Position numbers and translations under genes: made by a program. Source: Plasmodium malariae (taxonomy: Eukaryota > Apicomplexa > Aconoidasida > Haemosporida > Plasmodiidae). From it: a stretch of 64,000 nucleotides of DNA. Below the pieces are notes generated by a model that saw only the letters and a list, made by a program, of their open reading frames with translations, did no database searches and was not told the DNA's origin. The stretch lies in assembly GCF_900090045.1 (NCBI RefSeq), contig NC_041787.1, positions 888,001 through 952,000 of the forward strand, given 5' to 3'. Positions 1 to 11,869 of the stretch are shown here, piece by piece. Position 1 is the stretch's first letter. Each line of letters opens with the position of its first letter.

Positions 1-1122
1 CTTTTGCCTAAGCAGTATAAATCATTACGTCTTATTCTTTTGTTAATATGTATGTATATAAATTTATGATTTATTAAATTATGTACTTTTTCAAACTTGT
101 AGTTGTCCTTACCATTAATACAGAGGTCATATATAGCCTTAATAATATTTCTATTCATATTTCAATCATATGCAGCAAAAAATCTTATCATATTTTCCTT
201 AAAATAAAAATATACCTTTTGATTGACAATCTACCATTCAACAGAGTTTCGTATATACAAAAAATTTCATTGTTTTTATACTTTACAAATTACTCATAAT
301 ATAGTTCTCATCATTTTTCTCGTGTATCTTTCATGTATGCATATTTAACATATTCTCATATGGAAATGTGCAAATTCTGTTTCTTCTTTTGTATCTCATT
401 TTGTCCCTCAAAGTTTTCTTTTTACGCGATAGGCTGGTACTACTGACGTAACGGTATAAATGACCATAAACAAATAAATATACAAATATTTATATATATA
501 TATATATATATACATACATTTATATATGTATGTATACATATATGTATACGTATATGCACATAAAAACACTTGTATATTTTTTTTCCCTTCTTTTTTCTTC
601 TATCAATTGATGCTTCTTTCCAGTCAAAAAATATAGTTCATAAATAGCGTGGTATAATTGCAGCTTAAAGAAAGAGTTGACTTCGATTATTAGTAACGTT
701 AATTGCAGGTGCAAATATTAAAATAATTTAGAAAGTTTTGGAAAAGCATTGAAAATGATCAGAAAAAAGATAAAAATTGCATTTTCGTTTATGTGCATGT
801 GCAATTTGTGATTGCAAGTTTTGATAAATTTCTTTTACTTTTATCGAAAAAAAAAAAAAGAAAAAAGAAAAAAGAGGTAAGAACTTGAATTTATTTTATA
901 TACATTGTTCTTACTGTTTTTACAAAATCAAAAAAATTGCAACAAAAAATTCAATCCATTTAGTGTAATCAAATCATTGACAAAGAGTTAATGTGCGGCA
1001 TCCTACCAGAATGTATGGATGTATTTACTTGTAAATCTGAACAAATATATAATTACGCATATTATAACATGTTTAAGTATTGGTAAAAATTTCTACATAT
1101 TTTAAGATATTTTTAAAATAAG
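1..1122. other. AT-rich intergenic sequence at left edge
   Basis: No confident gene is visible. The stretch holds a (TA)n microsatellite near 489-512 and ATGTATA-type tracts up to about 560. Two purine-rich open stretches on the minus strand (about 344-432 and 540-714) look weakly coding but could not be joined into a gene with consistent splice phases. Confidence 0.5.
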
Positions 1123-1724
1123 TTAGACTATGCATTTCACACCTCCACTTGTCGAGACAGCGATTTCAAGTTGTTTCTTAATAAATAATGATTTTTTTTT
1201 AACATCACTGAATATTAAATATGAAGCAGTTTCTTTTAGGTTACGCTATTATGCTATACTTTGCTTTAATTTACTTTACCTTTTTCTTTTTCTTTTTCTT
1301 TTTTTTTTTTTTTTGTATCATTACTATAACAAAATTGGTGGCAAGTAAAAAAGTATTAAGAGAATGCTATTGTTAAACTATGGCCATAGTGCACACATTT
1401 CATATCAAACTCACTTTTTACAAATTATAACACAAGTATTTTACTGGAAAATTTACCATTACATAGTTTTTATTATGTATATCGTTATATTATAACCTTT
1501 TTTTTTTTTTTTTTGGCATTTTTTTAATTTTCCTTTTATTTAATTATATCTTTTTTTAAGTATTTTATTTTATTTTATTTTTTTTTTATTTTTTTGATAT
1601 GTTCCATTTATTTTTTTATTTTGTCTTGAGTAAGTCGTTATATGAAAATATATTTTATACATTTTCCCTTAGTGCAGTTTAATAACTTTAAAAATGTTAG
1701 TGAACACAATTTTTTCTTGTACAT
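1123..1724 (-). CDS. Candidate three-exon mini-gene, about 56 residues, function unknown
   Basis: Inferred only from splice structure; I recognise no family. Reading the minus strand, exon 1 is 1724-1661 (ATG, begins MYKKKLCSLTFLKLL, donor GTATAA), exon 2 is 1443-1422 (22 nt, acceptor TTCCAG, donor GTAAAA) and exon 3 is 1207-1123 (acceptor TATTCAG, contains KKSLFIKKQLEIAVSTSGG, ends TAA). Phases agree throughout (1 out/1 in, then 2 out/2 in), and the introns are 217 and 214 nt, a usual Plasmodium size. The coding strand is purine-rich, as in Plasmodium exons. The product would be small and basic. A chance arrangement cannot be excluded, because short open stretches are common in such DNA; transcript evidence would decide. 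Confidence 0.33.
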
Positions 1725-2309
1725 TGCTTTAATTGCAAAGTTAATGCGCATAACAGTTAAGCATTTTTTTGAAAAATAAAAATACTAAGTATATAATACA
1801 TAATATATGTATATATGTTTGTGAAGAAATTTATTATAATATTCATTTTTTGGCTATATTTATATAAAGGTATCTCTTTTTTTTTTTCTTTTTTTTTTTC
1901 CCCCCCCATCACGATGAGTAACAGAATATAAATTTTCTATACTTGCATATTTATGATATTGAAGTAAAGGAGAAAAAAGTAAAGGTGATGCAATGCAAGT
2001 ACTTAACAGCTTGTGCATGTATGTATGTATGTATGTACATGTATGTATGTACGTATGTATGTATGTATGTAAACGCACTGTCATATGGTACTCACAAAAA
2101 GGAAATAGTGCACAGGTTATGTGAAGGCAAGTAACATACTATACACAAAGGAAACGTGAAAAAAAAAAAAAAAAAAAGGAAGAGGAAGAGGCAAAAGAAG
2201 AAGAATTAAAGCAAACTATAAAGAACGAAAAAAAAAAAAAAAAAAAATAGAGGAACAGGAAGGAAGTAGTGAGATAAATTATCACTAAAAAAGTTAATGT
2301 GCTCCCAAA
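1725..2309. other. Intergenic / 5' leader of the following gene
   Basis: Contains a T-run and a C7 run (about 1880-1907), an ATGT tandem tract (about 2018-2070) and two A-runs (about 2160-2177 and 2230-2247). The purine-rich sequence just before 2310 probably belongs to the 5' UTR of the next gene. No gene seen. Confidence 0.5.
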
Positions 2310-3374
2310 ATGAACTACTATAACAAAACAAAGAGAAAATGCAAAATAAACTTTATAGACATAGAATTGGAGGCGTTCATATTTGGTTGCTTCTTGTACA
2401 CATGGAACAAAATATTAAAAGACAATATTAAGCATAAAAGGGGAAGTAGTAAGGGAAGTACAAACAAGAATAGCTCTACTGCTATCAACAAAAGAAGCAT
2501 TATTAAAAATAAATGCATTCGCAAAGTTAGCAGCAGTTATAACAGAAACTCAGATGTTAACCCTTACCCGGGCACAGGCGCGATTACAAGTGAAAAAACT
2601 AGCGTGAAAACAAACATGAATACTAGTGCCAATTCTGACACAATCATAAACAGTAGCATAAACAGTAGCATTAACGGCAGCATTAACGGTAACATTAATA
2701 GCCGCATTAATAGCCACATTAATAGCCGCATTAATAGCCGCATTAATAGCCGCATTAATAGCAACATTAATAGCAACATTAATAGCAACATTAACATTTT
2801 CATTAATGGCAAGAAAGTGTGCGCAAACCAAAATGTGAACAGTGTAGAAAGGTTGAAGCAGGACAAGGTTGTGCCTAGAAAGAGCAAGAGTGTTCGTACA
2901 AGAACTCCGAGAGAGTCATCGAATGATGATATTCGGTGTAATTTAAATGAGAAATTTCAAGTTAAATATAAAATCGATATGAATGATTTAAATGAAAAAT
3001 TATTATACTTCGTCAAAATAAACTTTTGCTTAAATAACAAAGAATTTCACATATTTCATGACATATATTTATTTTATAATCATATAAAGGAGGAAAAAAA
3101 GGAGGAGGAAATAAAGTTGCACCACAACTTTTTTAAGGCCAATAATAAATACGTTAACATGCACAAGAAAAGAGAAGACGAAGATGGTGATCTATACGAT
3201 GATAAAGACAATGACGAAATCAAGATAGGTGAGAGCAAAGCAGATGACAACCAAATGGATGATAGAATATGGGACGAATGTACAGTGGTGAGAAGCAGAC
3301 GAACGCAAAGGTGCAATAACACAAGAATTATCGAATTAAAGGATCAGGAAAAAAAAAAAAAAAAAATAATAATA

Positions 3375-3405
<31 letters not shown>

Positions 3406-3470
3406 TAGTAATAATAATAATAATGATAGTAATAATGATAGTAATAATGATAGTAATAATGATAATAATA

Positions 3471-3509
<39 letters not shown>

Positions 3510-6500
3510 GTAATAATAATAATAATAATAGTAATAATAATAGTAATAATAATAATAATAATAGTAATAATAATAGTAATAATAATAATAAATGTAATAG
3601 TAATAATAATGAAGAAAATAACATAACAGTGATAAATAATGAGAATTGCTTATTTTGCAACATATCATTAAATAAGGCCAAAATAGGGAAATTTTCCAAA
3701 ATTCAAAAATTTGCACATGAGTGTACTAAAAAAGTGTATGGAGACAAACATTTTGAAATAATTAATAAGTGTATTATAAATATAAAAACATTTGATGATA
3801 GCTTTATTCATTCAGTTACCATAGAACGATTATTTAGTTATATATATACTCATATTGATAAAAATTTGCTTTTTTTTTGGTTTAAATTTTTAAATATTCT
3901 GTTAAATGTAACTGTTAACAAACAATTAATGATAAAAATTTTTTTTTTTTTTTGTATGAAGAATTTATTAATTTCTACCTATTTTAACACAGAACAAATC
4001 ATTGCAAATCATGAATTTCCTAGTAAAAATGTTTCAGCGAATAGGCAAGGAAAAAATACCTTTTTAACGGATATTATGAAAAAATATAAATGTGCTAATA
4101 TTACTGCTATTATTTTAAACAGTAAATATATATTACTACAAAATCTTTTTGATTATTTTTATATGATATGCTCTACAAGAAATAAAAAATTTTATGACAA
4201 CTTTTTTTTAAATGTTCAAATGATTAATTTTATATATCTTGTACAAATAAACTTTTTTCATTATTATTATATTAACTTACATAATAAATTACAAAGGATG
4301 CTCAAGAATACAGCAGCAAAGAAATTTAAAACAGAGGACCATATTTATACCAATAATATTTCCAAAAAAAAAAAAAAAAAAAAAACTAACCAAAATGATG
4401 AGAGTGAAGAAAAAAAATGCAATCTTCGGTTAGTTAGCAAAAGAAAAAAAAACCTAAACAATCGCATATATATCGACGAATTTACAGACACAAATAATAG
4501 CTATAGTATTAATGAAAAGATGTTCAAAAAAAACAGTAAATCTTTCGTAAATTGTAAGAAGCTTAATATTTTAGGGGTATACAAAAATAAGGTGTGCACA
4601 CAGGAATACAAGGCGATATATACGCAAAGCAATAGCACGAATGCAATTTTTAAAAAAGAAAGATGTACATTATCTCCTTTGTCCATCAAGAAAAATGAAA
4701 GAACTATTAACGCAAATGTTAGTGAGAAGAGCAGGAGAAACAGGAACGGTAATTGTACCAACTGCAGAAGTAAAGATTCTCTCGATAATAACAGTACTCG
4801 CATCAGCAGTAACTACAATGTTAACGCCCAATGTTACAACTACTTTAACTTTACCCATCAAAGGTACATGAACAGGGCCGTCAACTACTTCAACACGAAC
4901 TATTACGTGATAAAAGAAATGAACTATAATGAATCTGAACAAGTCAGGCATAATTTGAACATATTTGAAAAAATACTTCCCGATACTAAGACGAAGAAGC
5001 GATTTGTAAAAAATTTGAAGATATTTTTTAAGAGATCTAATATATTTTTAAATAAGTATATAAATTCAAATCAACTGGAAAAACAAAGTAACATTTTTTC
5101 TTTTTTATTTGATGCCTTGCCATCTTTAAATTTTAAAAGTAATGTTAGTAATACATTGGACAAATACATATTTTCCATAATTTCACAATATCATTTTATA
5201 GAAATATACAATTTTATAGAAAATTTAAAAAATTTATATAATTTAAAAAGAAGGAAAAAAAATAGTCTACGTAATAGTGATCACCCGAGCTTAAAATTTT
5301 TGAACGATTTACAAGGGTTAAACTACATTTACAATAATTTAAAAAATGAGTACCTTGTATTAACGCAGAATTTGTATCTTGAAATAAAGGAAGACAAAGG
5401 TAAAGGTATGGATAAAGATAAAGGAATAGGAATAGGGTTAGGGATATGCGGGGAAAATGAAAAATATAAATTAAAATATAGCAACAAAAGCAGAATTCAG
5501 AGTTTAATTCAGAATGGAAAAACAGAAATATATAAGAACGTTTCAATATATAAATTTTCTTCAAAGCAACTTAGTATTGAACATAATTTGTTTAATATAT
5601 ATCTGGAATGTAACTTACTAAATAAGGCGTATAAGTTGGTTATGATAGATTTCGATTTTTCCTTTTCCCTAACGTCAGAAATAATATTTTTATATAAAAT
5701 TTATTTGATTGAGTTAAAAAAAAATAATATATTATATTCATTTGAAATATTAAATATGGCTTTTCATAAATGTTTTGTATTATTGAAAAAGTATTTATGT
5801 AACCCTACATCTTTTAAATTGTTATCTGTAATGAGTATCTACTATAGTCATATGATATATAATTTCCCATTTTTATCAAAATATCTTTATTTTTTTCCTA
5901 TTGAAAAAATTGAATTTATTAAAAATAATATAATAATGAACGAAAGTGTAACCATGAATTGTTATAGTAATTATTTTTATCAAAAAAATCATTTCAGTGC
6001 ATTTAATTTTTTTGATAGAAACAGAATAGAAGAGAAGAATATTAACACCTACGGCAGTACGAAGGATGCTCGTGGTGCTACTACCACTTCTGTTGCTATT
6101 TCTACTGCTACTGCTGCTGTCCGTACAAGTAACAATAGTAATAGTAATATAAAGTATAAAAAGTCTGATCTTAACACCTGTTACGATGTTAATAGGGACA
6201 ATATTATTAATAATTATAATTATTATTCCGAGGCATTTAACAGAGCCACTTTAACAGTTGAACCGAAGAAGGGAGATGAAAAAGACAAAGATGAAAAGAC
6301 AATCCGCGTGAAAAAAAGTTCGTCCAAATTTTGCAATGAAACGTTGAAGTATGACGACACGCTGAAATACTTTGATACGTTCAAGTACGATGAAACATTT
6401 TTTTATAACAATAGGAACAGGAATAATTATAAAAACGAATTGTGCAGTTATAACTACAAAAGTAACAACAATTGCGATAACGGTTCTTTCTATTTTTGCG

Positions 6501-9500
6501 AAAATACGAAAGAGTACAACTTCCTAAATAGGCACGAGAATTCGTATATAAATAAGATTTTAAAAAGTTTCAACTTCATTTTTAATATTTTAGAAAAAAC
6601 AATAAACAGCACTGATGTGTCTCTTATCAATTATAACAAAAGCATAAACTCACTTAATAGAAACACATTTAATAAGAATTATTTATTACCATCACCTAGT
6701 AATAGTCCTAATGAAAGTTTAGGTAATATAACAAATTTTATAAAAGAAATAGTAAATAAAATAGAATGTTACTTTAACATGAATTTTAAGAGAAAAAATA
6801 TACAGAATCATTTAAAAGATTTGGATGAACAAAAATTTAGAAATTTATTATACGATTCCAAAGCTATAAGGAACTTAAAATGTTCCCATGAAGATTCTTT
6901 TTTTTACTCCTTAGAATTCCTATTTTTGGCATATATTTGTTCTAATTTTTTTTCAGATAATATATCAAAAAATTATAAACATTTTTTCAAAACATTTAAT
7001 TTTAATGATATGTGGCCAAGTAATCATCAAATAAAAGTCAAAATATTACTGTCTTTAATATATATGATTTTATATGAAATAAATTTAATAGATTTAAGAG
7101 AGTTTTTTATACAAATATTAAAAATGATTTTATATAGATTTTATAATTATTTGGATTATAATGATTTGCAAATTTTTCAGTATATTTTTTTAAATATATC
7201 GAATTATACCTTATGTTCTTTTTACTCTATTACGGAAGATATAAGAAATATAATTAAAGTTAACCTAACTACGTTTAAGGAATTTTTTTATATTTATAAT
7301 TTATCAAAAACGAGAGAGACTCTTTATTGCTATCAAAATGTGTGGCAAAAGGAAAAAAAAAAAAGCGATTTTTTTAGTAATTTTTTGACGTACTTTTTAA
7401 ATAATAGGAAGGAATATACGTCTAATTATTGCGAATCAGGAAAAAATGAAATAAAAAGGAGTAGCTTGTCGTTTAACAATACAGAGATGAATTCGCCCAA
7501 CATAGAGAGTAATAACCATTTGAAAGGAACAGATGGACATATAACCCAAGGAAGAGCTAATATCAACAAGATGGGGATTTATTCAAATAGCAGAATATAC
7601 AACGAGACAGCTTTATTCGATCAGCCATTGTGTGAAGAGCATAATATAAAGGATAAATCCGAATTTGAAAAATTAAGTATAAACAGGAGTGAAGGTACTA
7701 ATGATTATATTGCTACTGATCGTATTCTACATGGAACATATGAAATACAAAAGAGTAACTACGAAAGTGATGTAGATTCATATTCAAACAATTCGGATAA
7801 CTCATGTAACAGTAGTAGTATGCATTACGTGTTTGATTATTTTTCGAGCGAAAATTGTTTAGAAAAGAGCGATTTTGTGTTTTTAAAAAAAAAAAATAAA
7901 AATATAGAAGATTCGCAATCGCTATCGCCATCATTAGGAAGTAATTTCTTAGACAAGATATTAATGCATATAAATAGAAAAAACATAAACAGTAAAAAGA
8001 AAAAGATGGGAGGAGAGACATTTGATGAAACGCATAGTAGTTGTACATATGATGCTGCATCAGATGAAAGGGGAAGAGAAAACAAAATTAAAAATATCAG
8101 AAGAATTAACGAAATTGGAAGAATTAACGAAATTGGAAGAATTAACGAAATTGGAAGAATTAACGAAATTGGAAGAATTAACGAAATTGGAAGAATTAAC
8201 GAAATTGGAGGAATTAACGAAATTGGAAGAATTAACGAAATTGGAAGAATTAACGAAATTGGAAGAATTAAAAAAAATAAAAAAATTAAACAGAATAGAT
8301 TTGTTACTGTAAAGGAGGAGAATTATTGTAAGAACAAACATGATACCACCCATTTTATAGAAAACAAAATAGAACATAGATATGAAACAATTTTACGTCA
8401 TTTCCAAATCAATAGAGAAATATATATAGATAATTACATGAATAAAAAGAATGAATTTATAGTAAATATACAACAATATAGAAATAGACTGAATTATTAT
8501 GAGCATGTTAAACCAGAATATTATAAGGCTTATAATTTTGAAAAATGTTATTATTTACCTGAAGAATTATTTGAAACGAACTGTTTTATATTTGCTCAAA
8601 ATAAAAGTATGAGTAAACATAATTTTACTTTAGAAAAAAATAATTATGTACATGTATGTTTAAATTTATTAACAATAATAGATTTATATATGGAATATAA
8701 GGTAAATATGTTTAATAAACCTTTTTATTTTATCAAAAATTTAATTATTACTTGCGCAAATATCAGTTTTTCCAAACATTTAAATCTTATATATATTAAT
8801 TCATTGATAAGATTATGTCTCTTTGAACTCCGAATGGATAACTTGTTTACTTCCTCAAATATACTTGTTGAAATTTTGAACAATTTTGAAAAAATAAAAT
8901 GTTATAAAAATGTTATGGGAATCATTTTTTATTTGTGTGGTTACTTACTATTACAATATTTAAGTGTTCATTGTGCAAAAATGCGTGAAGACGATAGAAA
9001 AAATGAACTAATAGAAAAATATCATTATTATGTAAATTTAAAAAAAAATTCCTTTTGTACTATTCAAAAAAGAAAACTGAGTAAACAGAATTATGAAAAA
9101 ATAAATTCTGCTATTCCAGATATGTTCAGTAATGCAAACGAAGTAAATAATTTAGACAAATTTTTCATTTCTGCAGACGATTCGGTAAGTCCAAATGATG
9201 TACAACAAAACCACAGTATAAAGTATGTTTCTTCCTTCCCTTCAAGGGTGGTTGCTCATGAGAAGCAAGATAAAGTTCCTATGTTTGAAGACACTAATTT
9301 TTCACAATATGTGGTGGGCATGCAGGGACGAGCATCCCATTACGGCATTCTAAACAGCAGTAGCAACAACAATGACAATAACAATAATAACAACAGTTAC
9401 AATAACAATAATAACAACAGTTACAATAACAATAATAACAACAGTTACAATAACAATAATAACAACAATGACAATAACAATAATAACAACAGTTACAATT

Positions 9501-10174
9501 ATAAGGGAAACTATAACGTCAACAATAGCAGTGGTGAAAAAAAAAAAAAAAGTATTAATTCCACAAAAAAAAAATGCGCGAGAAAACAAATTCCACTAAT
9601 GAAAAACCAAATAAAAATAACAGAATATTTTTCAAATATAAAAAATGAGAAATCAATCGAAATATCATCCTATGCAAATTCGGTTGCATCGGATACGACT
9701 GTGCAAATGGATAGCTCATATGGCAAATGTATAAAAAAGAGAAAAACTTTTGAGGGGTTATCTGATCAGTTAATATTGGAAAAAGGGAAAATTAATTCAT
9801 ATCAAAATGTGGTTGGAAGTAAAAATGATTTTTATAATTTATTTGATCAAATAAATAAAAGACAATTTTTTTTATTCCTTATTTGTTATTATATTAAACA
9901 AGCCTTATATTATTGGAAAAATGAGGGAGATAGTATAGGAATTTTCAATGGAATTCAACAAAAAAAAAGGATTAAAGATTCTTTCTTTTTCCTGATGTGT
10001 TCGTATAAATTTTTTTATAAATCTTCTCTATTTTTAACAAAACAAAGCAATATACAAGATTATAAATTCCCATTTTTTAATTATGAACTATTTGAAACAT
10101 ACCATAAATTTTATACATATTACAAAGAAATATTTATTAGGTGCAACAATGGAAATGTAATCAATGTGTTATAG
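2310..10174 (+). CDS. Giant protein of unknown function with C-terminal PIP box; frame broken at poly-A
   Basis: One gene of about 2,620 residues in two frames. The first runs from ATG 2310 to a Lys run; the second is open from an Asn/Ser-rich tract through to the stop at 10174. They meet at an 18-A run (3349-3366). Read straight through, the first frame becomes about 85 codons of nearly pure Ile/Val (AAT repeats read out of frame) before a stop, which is not credible protein. Well-formed, mostly helical blocks rich in Phe, Ile, Tyr and Asn lie at about 3640-4290, 5030-5900, 6890-7330, 8380-9060 and 9840-10160, separated by disordered insertions. A PIP-box motif, QIKITEYF, is at 9608-9631 after a basic stretch, suggesting binding to PCNA and a nuclear role in replication or repair. 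No enzymatic domain was recognised. The helical blocks could be TPR- or ARM-like; that is a guess. Confidence 0.85.
2640..2805 (+). repeat. 12-bp coding repeat (Asn-Ser-X-Ile)
   Basis: About 14 degenerate 12-bp units of the form ATTAATAGCCGC encode NSRI, NSNI or NSSI in the N-terminal part of the giant protein. The period is a multiple of three, so copy-number change keeps frame. Confidence 0.85.
3365..3616 (+). repeat. AAT/AGT trinucleotide tract (poly-Asn/Ser)
   Basis: Long AAT array with scattered AGT and GAT, directly after the 18-A run. In the downstream gene frame it encodes poly-Asn with Ser and Asp, the normal Plasmodium form. In the upstream frame it gives poly-Ile/Val, and on the minus strand poly-Leu or poly-Tyr, which are shadows. 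Confidence 0.9.
8100..8270 (+). repeat. 18-bp coding tandem repeat, nine units (GRINEI)
   Basis: Near-perfect 18-bp units with GAATTAACG recurring every 18 bases from 8102 to 8246, encoding GRINEI in the gene frame. One unit carries GGA in place of AGA. The homogeneity implies recent expansion. It lies in a disordered segment between two conserved-looking blocks. Confidence 0.9.
9357..9500 (+). repeat. Poly-Asn tract with SYNNNNNN units
   Basis: AAC/AAT codon array encoding Asn runs broken by Ser-Tyr or Asp, with a period of about 24 bp. It is a low-complexity insertion just before the basic region and the PIP box. Confidence 0.85.
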
Positions 10175-10981
10175 TAAAAGGGAATAAGGCGACTGTTACT
10201 GAAGTATTAAACTGTGTCAGTTGTATACAAACTGGTAAACTAAAATGAAGAACTACATTTTGAAAGTCCATAATGATAAGGAAAACACAACACACATTTT
10301 ATATTCGAAAAATATTTCAGATTATTTTTTTGTGTGTGTGTTCCTGAAATGAAGGAAAAAAAAAAAAAAAAAAAAAAACAGTAAAAATTTTGTAAAACGT
10401 ATGGCAAAAAATTTGTGAAGGACATTTTTTTTTTAAGCAACAATTTATTCGTATGGTTACAATAGAACTTTAAATGTTATGGAGATACCTTAGAGTATTT
10501 TTTTTTTTTTTTTTTTTTTTTTTTGGTTTATATTTGTTTAACCTGTAACTGGTGATCTATGGAACATTTGTTCTCCCTTCAGGTTACAAAAGTGTTATAG
10601 AAAAAGTGAGCCTACATTCTAATTATTATAATAATTGTCATCCAATTTTGTTTGCTTCCATAGCTTATGTTTTTTATGATAAACTATTTTTAATTTTTTG
10701 TTTTCAAAATTTATAAATACCCATTCTGTGAAATATAACATGGTTTACCTACGAGCAATTCAATATACATCAATATACTTGGAGCGCAGTATATCTTTGT
10801 ATATTTGTATATATGTAAATCAAGATTTGCCATTTTTTCGTTGTAAAGAGGAATGCCTTTGAAGATTAAACAATTTTAAATTTTAATTTTTTTTTTCTTT
10901 CCAATTTTGAAGTGTAAGCCCTCTTTTAAAAAGTGTGCTTTCTGTTCGGCGATATAGAAAAATAAAGAACATATACGTGCC

Positions 10982-11012
<31 letters not shown>

Positions 11013-11869
11013 GCGCATACATATATAGTCATGCATATATATATGCAGTGCACTGCTTAAATACCACCAATTCACACCTACTACTTAATACGTGTGTGAT
11101 GTATGTATCTTCACGCAAAAGAATCTTTTTTCCAATTCAAGTTTGAATATGCCATTTTTATTTCCTTTTTTTTTTTTTATAAAACATTACACTTATTTGT
11201 TTACTCTTTTTAGTTTTTTTATTAAGTATATTAAGTAATTTACCTCTAAAATTATTTGTATAGGCTACATATTAAAAGTGAATACTTTGACACTTTTGTG
11301 TAGCTTAAGCAGTTAAATATCTTTCAGCAAAAATAAGGCTGAAACAATTTTAAAATTGTAAAAAATGAGGAGTGATAAAAAAAAAAAAAGTTGTTTCCAT
11401 TTTTTTGTATTCATGAATGTGATTATTTAAATTAACATGAATAAAGTTATTAAGGTAAATAAGAATGCAACAACATAATGCTTTTTTCCAAAGGTGTTTT
11501 TATTTTTTTCTGTCATTAACATTTTAGCACTTCACAGAACAAGGGGGGCATTTAACTAGTGAACATGTACATGTATATATATATGTATGAATGTACGTAC
11601 GTATATATTCATGTTGTGCCCTGTGCATACATTGCGGAGTTGTATGAAGAATGACTTTCAAAGGAGTTTCAGGAAAAACAGCAGTTTTTAAGTTATATGT
11701 AGATCGTACAATTGCTGAACTGCTGTACTGTTATACTGTTATATTGATGTGCTTTTTACCCTACTCAAATAATTAACTCCTACATTCATATGTACACATA
11801 TATATGTACGGTTCTCATACATGTAGTTACGTGTAACTGTGTGCACATATATTTTTACGTAAAAATGAG
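10175..11869. other. Intergenic region between two same-strand giant genes
   Basis: Holds the 3' UTR of the upstream gene and the promoter and leader of the downstream one. Contains an A-run (about 10358-10378), a T-run (about 10499-10524) and a (TA)n tract (about 10983-11006). No exon-like stretch was found on either strand. Confidence 0.6.

Noticed and set aside
344..714. Minus-strand stretches reading LQLYHAIYELYFLTG and a Lys/Arg-rich C-terminal-like piece
   Set aside because: Both look mildly coding, but no donor/acceptor pair joins them in a common frame.
3328..3716. Minus-strand poly-Leu and poly-Tyr ORFs
   Set aside because: They are complementary readings of the AAT/AGT tract in a plus-strand gene.
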